Positions 56,990 through 64,000 of a DNA stretch of 64,000 bases are shown here, piece by piece. Position 1 is the stretch's first letter. Every line of letters starts with the position of its first letter. Source of the stretch: Sabellastarte sp. h YS-2021. Taxonomy: Eukaryota > Annelida > Polychaeta > Sabellida > Sabellidae. The position numbers and the translations under genes were made by a program. The notes under the pieces are model-generated. The model was not told the DNA's origin. It saw nothing but the letters and a program-made list of their open reading frames with translations, and did not search any database. The stretch spans positions 9,353,454 through 9,417,453 of the forward strand of contig OZ024938.1 in assembly GCA_964017235.1 (NCBI GenBank), in the 5' to 3' direction.

Positions 56990-58020
56990 CAGCTTAATCA
57001 TGTAAGAAAGTTTTTGGTGAGTGAAATATTCGTTGAAACTTGGAAAGGTTAGTCTCCACAGATACCCTGTGGATCAAATATTTGGCCGACTTTGCTCTAT
57101 CTGGCATGGTTTTCGAGATACAAGCATTTTTGTGTTATGCAATTTTTGCAAAAAATTCGAAAATTAAAAATTGCCGCCATTTTTGACGGGACAAAAAAAT
57201 GTTGAAAATTGGGTCAGCTACTCAGCAGAGTTACCCTACGAGTAAAAAAATCTGTCGAAATTGCTCTATCTAGCATGGTTTTCGAGATACAAGCATTTTT
57301 GAAAAAACTCGAAAATTCAAAATGGCCGCCATTTTTGGCAAGTGAAATATTTGTTGAAATTTGGAAAGGCTAGTCTTTACAGATACCCTGTGGGTCAAAA
57401 ATTTGGCCAAATTCGCTCTATCTGACATAGTTTTCCAGATACAATTTTGTGTTTTGCAATTTTTGTGAAAACTTCGAAAATTCAAAATGGCCACCAGTTT
57501 TGGCCGGACAAAAAATATTTGAAAACTGGGTCTGGTACTCAGCAGAGATTCCCTGTGGGTCAAAAATTTCACCAAAATCGCTCTATCTAGCATGGTTTTC
57601 GAGATGCAAGCACTTTTGTGTTTTGCATTTTTGAAAAAAATTCTAAAATTCAAAATGGCCGGCATTTTTGGTGAGTTAATTATTTCTTGAAACTTGGAAA
57701 GGCTAGTCTTAACAGATACCCTGTGGGTAAAAATTTTGCCAAAATCTCACAAGTAAATTTTTATTTTATGAAGAAAATGGTTTCAAAAAGTACTCATATA
57801 ATACTTAGTATCACTTAGTTCTATATGTGTATCTTATGAGCTTAAATTTCCAATTTTGTGTTTTGCATTTTTTGTCAAAAATTCAAAAATGGAATATGCC
57901 CCCCATTTTGCGGGAAGAGAACATTTTTGGAAAATTGGAGGGAGTAGTTTAATTAGATACCCTGTGGGTCAAAAATTTCGACAAAATTACTCTATCTCAT
58001 ACGGTTACTCATTAAGAAAA
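56990..58020. repeat. ~166-bp tandem repeat array, about six units (copy 1)
   Basis: The phrase taccctgtgggtcaaaaat or a variant occurs near 57065, 57232, 57384, 57550, 57718 and 57958, giving spacings of about 167, 152, 166, 168 and 240. Each unit has cgctctatctagcatggttt, gagatacaagcattttgtg, and attcaaaatggccgccattt. The minus strand is open across two and a half units (57665-57270), and neighbouring units alternate between two sub-types. Confidence 0.88.
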
Positions 58021-58993
58021 TTGTTAATGCTCAATTAATCATCAATAACTCAGTCATTTCTTAACCTATCCCTGCCAAAATTTAATGTCGCCCAGATCTT
58101 TATATCAGGAAGGTCTTTGCTAAATTTCAGCTGGATAGATAAAATGCTTCGTAAGTTATTATCCGGACAAGTACGCCCTTGCAAAAAAGCGCATTTTTTG
58201 CCATGTGACCTCTCTGATTGGTGAAAATGTCATCGCACATATTCATGAAAATTTACTTGGGCTACTGCATACACCTGCCAAATCTGAAAAGAATTCGTCT
58301 TATGGCTGCGAAGCTATTGCAAAAAGAAAATGCGGATCCGGTGGAGTCGCTTCTCCCATATACAAACAAGCGTCATTTTTAAAAACATTTCAAATTTTTA
58401 CTGAGAGAAAATCGTGGTAAATTCTGAGGTTTTGTGAAGGTTTCTTTTACCAAAAAGTTTATACACATGAGGAGACTGTCAAAAGTACTTCATCAACCAA
58501 ACATAACCCAAAGGAATTAGTTTTGACACCTCAAAATATGGAAAAATTAAATTTTTAGTTGATTGTTATTATGTGTTTTGAAATAATATTTTTGCATTTA
58601 ACATTCATTGATAAGTATTCAAGTTACAAAATAAATTGTTTATTCTGTTTACCCTCTTTAAAAATTAATGTTTTGTATTTTGCTACATGATAAAACATTG
58701 TGACATGTTAAAGCAAAATTTGTATTTGGAATAATGTTTTCAACCTTTTATGTCAATAGATTTTAATGCAACAAAAGTGAGCAGAAGCATATTCAAATAC
58801 TTACACAATGATATATATTACCTATTTGTGCCTTAAAGTTTTTAAATGATTTGCAGAAAGATGAGCAATTTTCAACTTATATTATTGTCCGCCAATTGTA
58901 TCCACCAGATGCTGTATGCCAGTTGTTTTGTCGGTTAAGTGCAGGGGGCTTCACCTATGACTAGAGTCTTGTTATCTACCACAATAAAAACAA

Positions 58994-59696
58994 TTGGCAA
59001 GTGCACATCTTTACTTATACTCCAATAACACTACATGCGGTATAGCCCATGGTAGTACACATCAGGCAAAGCACCCCCGCCATTTAACTACTGCCTGACG
59101 CCCATATACAAACTTATGACACAGTGGCAAAATGTCCAATACTTTGCTATGGAAGTTTTAAAAAGATTAAAATTTCTGCCTCTGACTGTCTCACTGGGAG
59201 TATGCACAGATGATTTTTTCCACTGGTTACTGAAGGTGTGGTCCATGGTGTATATAAGATTGTGCCTCAGTATTATTTTTGTAAATATGGCTACATAAGG
59301 TGACCAAAGGTGAATGGAAATTGTCTCTCAGTGATACACATTTATATTACTGTCATTGTACTGCCATTCTACTGTTATTTGCACTTACACACTATGTCAA
59401 ATCAGTGATCATGCACGTTATACTGTATGGAAACACTTAACGTGGAAGATATGAGGCTTCCCGGGAGTAAAACTTCTAACGACGGGGGATACTACCTGTG
59501 ACTGGGGCAATACGACCATAAACCTAGTGCAAGATCCTTCCTTAGTGCACTTCTCTAAGCTCATTTCCCTTCCAGTAAGAGTGTAAAATCCTGACTGATA
59601 AAATCCACTCATTTAATGTGTCAAAAAATCCCAAAGAACTTGTAAGCAAGTCAACAAACGCCATGACATTTAGTTATTTGCTACAAAAAAGCAAAT
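58994..59696. other. unique spacer between the duplication copies
   Basis: This is the only part between copy 1 and copy 2 apart from the truncated SINE. It contains short frames only (60 codons plus, 64 minus), none recognised. Copy 2 runs off the window, so part of this may also be duplicated beyond the edge. Confidence 0.4.
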
Positions 59697-59798
59697 AGGG
59701 ACCATGGTGGTGCAGTGGTAACACACTCATCTCCCACCTCTGAAGTTTCCAGTTCAAACCCCAGACCCTATATGGTTAAGTTGGTAGTTGCTTACTGA
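59697..59798 (+). repeat. tRNA-derived SINE, family A, cut at the duplication junction
   Basis: The head gggaccatggtggtgcagtg and box-B-like agttcaaacccc, then aagttggtagttgcttactg, stop abruptly where the duplicated sequence begins (attgtaatatccaac). In other copies this point is followed by the ggtcggcag region, so the break lies inside the SINE. Confidence 0.85.
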
Positions 59799-62514
59799 TA
59801 TTGTAATATCCAACAAATACTGCCTTTTATTATATAGCATCATATAAGTAGCTCATATTGTCAAATGTCGCAAATAACGATCCATATGGTCTCTTTATAT
59901 TCAAACTACTGTAACCATAATGCGTTACTCACACAACATTATATATTCCTTACTTGATTCTTGTGTCATTGGTGAAAACAATACCCTGCACGCCTTGGGA
60001 AATTAGCGTGATATTTCTGAAGGCTACCTTTTTTGTAGCTTTACATATTTACATTAATGTCTTCTGTGGTTATCTTAATAGATGTATACAAGATCAAAGT
60101 ATGAACATGTCAGACTAGACTTTGGTACGATAAATTTCATGTTTTAGTACTGTCTCTTTGTTAGAGCAAGTTGCACTTTGTATCTGAGTAGGAAACGTTT
60201 GACACAGAATGGATAGCTTTTTTGTGAATGTAAAAACTTTTGCATAATGTTTGAAAGTGCAATGTACATGCCAGAGGGGAGCACTACCCACATAAAAGGG
60301 GGGGATTGTGGTTGAGATTACTCCAAGGATAATAAAAGGCAGACAAACAAACAAAAGCACCAATAACACAATCTCCTAATAAGGAAATATGAATACATAT
60401 CTCAGTGATTATATCTTCACGTATCCTTCGAGTGATCTCTACATTCATTTACATTTTTTTTTTCAAAATGTGCCATTTGATTTTGTTTCTCTTTATTTTT
60501 GGTCAATTTGCTCGAACTTGTCAAAACTGGCTCGGTCAAAAAGGTCCACCACCAAAACACATTGTATTAAACCTGAAGGTGTTTTTAAATCTAAATAAGA
60601 CCAAATAATCTCTTATGATTAAATACTAAAAGAAGCTATTAAGCAAATAATTTCAGATTAAATTATAATGTAGGTACCCTTTTACTTTTGGTCTGGTTGA
60701 TATAACTGATTTTTCTGGAAATGACCTCCAACTACTGCTACTGGTAATCCAGATTCTGGTATATAACTCTAAGACCACAGATGATTATAGCAAAACTACT
60801 GAATTAATAGATTTTTTTTTACATCTCTTCACAATCAATGTTAAATTCAGACAGATCTAAAATTCTTAAGGTCCAGTCAAATACACAAGTTAAAACCATC
60901 CCGACATAATTTCAGAATGGCATGAAAAATCTTTCAGAACTGTCTTGCCATATAGTGTTATATATTGTTGTTTATTTATTTCAAAAGTTTACAACTTATA
61001 CTTGGCTCTACCTGTTCAGCTATCAAGATGAAACATTCCTAAATTAATCTAGTCTATTCAACATATAATGCAAATGGATATCCACTACAAAAGCAAACCA
61101 TCCTTGCTAGTTACACAGAGATTACACCTTCCCATGTAGGAGGTCACAAGCTACAACTGAACTGGATCAACTGCTTTCATTTCTTGACCACCAAGTATTT
61201 TCATAGGATGTCTTTGATCAAACCAACCACACATTCAGGATACCTTTAAATATGCAGACATACTAGTATATGGCTGGAAAGCTTTTCATTCACAGTCGTT
61301 TACAGACTGCCAAAAACACCTATCTGTAACATAACCTTCCACAAAAAGATTCTACAGCTGAGAACCAGCTACAGTTTGCACGAGTTTCAAAGAAACGGCT
61401 GTGAAAGCTATCTTGCGTTTCAAATTAAGAACATACTGTATAAACATGTAGGAGTTTAGGTGTTAAAATCAAATGTGTGACAGATGGATAACAAGAAAAT
61501 CTCAACAGATTGTGCTAGAGTAATGGCGAATGAAATGTAATGGGTACTTTTAAAGTGTTTAATCTTCATCATATTACAGATTTCAAAGTGTGAGGGAAGT
61601 GAAAAAAGGGAAAAAATCAGAAACAAGAGACATAGCCTGGCCAACACCAGAGATGCCAAGGAAAAGGGAGGGCGATGGGGGTTAAGCTTTACTTGAAGAG
61701 ATATGTTTTCAATTTGTGCCTGTAAGATGACAGAGAAACTGCAGTTCAGATAACACCAGAGAGCTAATTCCACATATTTGGATTATCGTGGACAAAGCTG
61801 TGGCTCAAGTGCTGTTTAATTAAGCACTGAAGGCATGACCTGTATGGAACTATGTGGAACCTTCCTTAGGTTTCCTACACCTGGTGTTGTAGGTGCATGA
61901 AATTTGAGTAAGGTAGGGGCTGAAATACTTTGGAAAACCACTGTGGACGTACATTTACAACAGTGTTTTGAAAATGAAGTAATGTTCAACGGGCAACCAG
62001 TGTACACGTTTAAAAACAGATGTGATTCTAGAAATATATTTGCAATGTTTTTAACAAGGCTATTTTGATGTAGTGTTTATATTGGATGTGTACAGACTTC
62101 TGAACAGTGGGTTACATTAGTCAAGGGTATTTATACAAGAGCATTGCAGGCTGGTATTACAGCTTCACGCAGGAGGTATTTCCTAATATATCTGAGGTCA
62201 CGTATTTGAGCAAAGCAAACTCCAAATACTTTCTGAACATGGTAATAACTGAAACCTCTGAATCAAATTAATATATGACCATTAGATATACATTAATATA
62301 ACAATAGTAAGATATCCCAGTTGACATTTTAATGCTTGCAAACGTTTGAAGGAAAATGTTTTGTAAAGGTAAAAAAATTATGGGTATGAAACCCATTTAT
62401 AATACGTCATCATTATGTTTTATGTACACCATTTATGTTACGTTCACCGACAAATGTTAGAAAAAACGTCACAAATGAACATTAGAATGCCTCAGAAATA
62501 TTATTTCAGCAACT

Positions 62515-62950
62515 CAGGTACTCAGCACAGATGCCCTGTGGGTAAAAAATTTCGTCAAAATCGCTCTATCTAGCATGGTTTTCAAGATACAAGCACTTTT
62601 GTGTTTTGCATTTTTGACAAAAATTCTAAAATTCAAAATCGCCGCCATTTTTGGTGAGTGAAATATTTCTTGAAACTTGGAAAGGCTAGTCTTCACAGAT
62701 ACCCTGTGGGTCAAAAATTTTTCCAAAATCCCACTAGTAAATTTTTATTCTATGAAGAAAATGGTTTCAAAAGTACTAAGTATCACTTAGTTCTATATGT
62801 GTACCTGATGAGCCTATATTTCCAATTTTGTGTTTTGCATTTTTTGTCAAAAATTCGAAAATTGAATATGACCCCCATTTTGGGGGAAGAGAAAAAGTTT
62901 TGGAAAATTAGAGAGAGTAGTTTAATCAGATATCCTGTGGGTCGAAAATT
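62515..62950. repeat. ~166-bp tandem repeat array, about three units (copy 2)
   Basis: The anchor phrase ccctgtgggt occurs near 62530, 62701 and 62933. The first unit starts right after a point where copy 1 carries about 800 more bases, so whole units were lost here or gained in copy 1. Confidence 0.85.
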
Positions 62951-63661
62951 TTGACAAAATCGCTCTATCTCACACGGTTAAGGAGATACAAGCAGTTTTG
63001 TGTTTTACTCGTTAAGAAAATTGTTAATGCTTAATTAATCATCAATAACTCAGTCATTTCTTAACCTATCCCTGCCAAAATTTAATGTCGCCCAGATCTT
63101 TATATGAGGAAGCGTTTGCTAAATTTCAGCTGGATAGATAAAATGCTTCATAAGTTATCATCCGGACAAGGATGCCCTTCGAAAAAATGCATTTTCAGTC
63201 ATGTGACTTCTCTGATTGGTGAAAATGTCAATGCAGCATATTCATAAAAATTCCTTGGGTTACTGCTTACACCTGCCAAATATGAAAAGAATCTGCCTTA
63301 TGTGGCTGTGAAGCTATTGCAAAAAGAAAATGCTGATCTGGCGGATCCGGCGGAGTCGCTTCTCCCATATACAAACAAGCGTCATTTTTAAAAACGTTTC
63401 GAACTTTTACTGGGAGAAAATCTTGGTAAATTCTCAGATTTTGTGAAGGTTTGTTCTACCAAAAGTTTATACACATGAGGAGACTGTCAAAAGTACTTCA
63501 TCAACCAAACATAACCCAAAGGAATTGGTTTTTGACACCTCAAAATATGGAAAAATTGAATTTTTAGTTGATTGTTATTATGTGTTTTGAAATAATATTT
63601 TTGCATTTAACATTCATTGATAGGTATTCAAATTACAAAATGAGTTATTTATTCTGTTTAC

Positions 63662-63759
63662 CCTATTTAAAAAATTAATGTTTTATATTTTGCTACATGA
63701 TAAAACATTACCTATTTAAAAAATTAATGTTTTGCATTTTGCTACATGATAAAATATTA
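63662..63759. repeat. 49-bp tandem duplication private to copy 2
   Basis: The unit cctatttaaaaaattaatgt ... gctacatgataaaayatta occurs twice in a row (63662-63710 and 63711-63759) with three differences. Copy 1 has it once (about 58652-58700), so it arose after the segmental duplication. Confidence 0.9.
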
Positions 63760-64000
63760 CATGTTAAAGCAAAATTTGAATTTGGAATAATGTTTCAACC
63801 TTTTATGTCAATAGATTTTAATGCAACAAAAGTGAGCAGAAGCGTATTCAAATTTGCAAAAAGATGAGCAATTTTCAACTTATATTATTGTCCGCCAATT
63901 GTGTCTACCACTGATGCTGTATGCCAGTTGTTTTGTCGGTTAAGTGCAGGGGGCTTCACCTACGACTAGAGCTTCTGTTATCTACCACAATAAAAACAAT

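Larger units (their letters stand above)
53771..58993 (+). repeat. segmental duplication, copy 1
   Basis: From ttgtaatatccaacaaatac to ctaccacaataaaaacaatt this block matches 59799-64000 in the same orientation throughout, with scattered substitutions and indels. It lacks a gene. Compared with copy 2 it has an added SINE (54409-54639), a longer poly-G, extra units of a ~166-bp repeat (56990-58020) and an extra ~50 bases near 58805. Confidence 0.92.
59799..64000 (+). repeat. segmental duplication, copy 2 (continues past the window)
   Basis: It matches 53771-58993 from its first base to the window end. It lacks the SINE, has a short poly-G (60297) and only about three units of the ~166-bp repeat (62515-62950). 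It has a private 49-bp tandem duplication at 63662-63759. No gene is recognised. Confidence 0.92.

Noticed and set aside
57270..57665. 131-codon protein gene on the minus strand
   Set aside because: It spans tandem noncoding repeats; other units of the array break the frame, and no start context or known domain is visible.

Overview
This is an AT-rich, repeat-dominated stretch of a eukaryotic nuclear genome. I find no complete host protein-coding gene, no tRNA or rRNA gene likely to work, no CRISPR array and no bacterial-style operon. Almost everything recognisable is mobile-element debris: tRNA-derived SINEs ending in (AAAT)n, Jockey/CR1-group and Tx1/L1-group LINE remnants, a Penelope-like element (PLE) fragment, an LTR, several MITE-like and foldback DNA elements, and SINE-like repeats derived from 5S rRNA. 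This mix fits a marine invertebrate, most likely a mollusc or another lophotrochozoan. That placement is inferred from repeat style, not shown by a host gene.

Layout. 1-5 kb: tRNA-SINE copies of two families and diffuse repeats. 5.0-6.2 kb: MITE-like inverted repeats. 6.4-10.8 kb: one nearly full-length decayed LINE with ORF1, endonuclease, reverse transcriptase and an (AAAT)n tail. 12.8-17 kb: further MITEs and an LTR in reverse orientation. 17.86-21.96 kb: a large foldback structure with long inverted repeats whose inner parts are tandem arrays of a ~22-bp near-palindrome. 22.5-30.1 kb: SINEs, a Tx1/L1-like 3' end, MITEs and Jockey-like fragments. 31.9-33.1 kb: a PLE fragment with a GIY-YIG-type endonuclease and, on the opposite strand, a motif with a full hammerhead-ribozyme core. 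It is flanked by a 17-bp target-site duplication inside an older repeat. 33.9-37.6 kb: local duplications and SINEs. 40.07-41.13 kb: a second foldback element. 39.0-48.9 kb: four 5S-derived repeats and LINE tails. 49.8-51.5 kb: LINE 3' ends. 53.77-64.0 kb: a diverged segmental duplication of about 5 kb lying in tandem. Its two copies differ by a clean SINE insertion, a poly-G expansion and the copy number of a ~166-bp tandem repeat.

The points most worth following are the hammerhead motif in the PLE insertion, the foldback element with the 22-bp palindromic arrays (and its smaller analogue at 40-41 kb), the 5S-derived dispersed family, and the tandem duplication, which gives a dated empty/filled SINE site. 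The repeats do not act together as a pathway. Their interplay is parasitic: SINEs probably depend on LINE enzymes through shared 3' ends, and MITEs on transposases encoded elsewhere.
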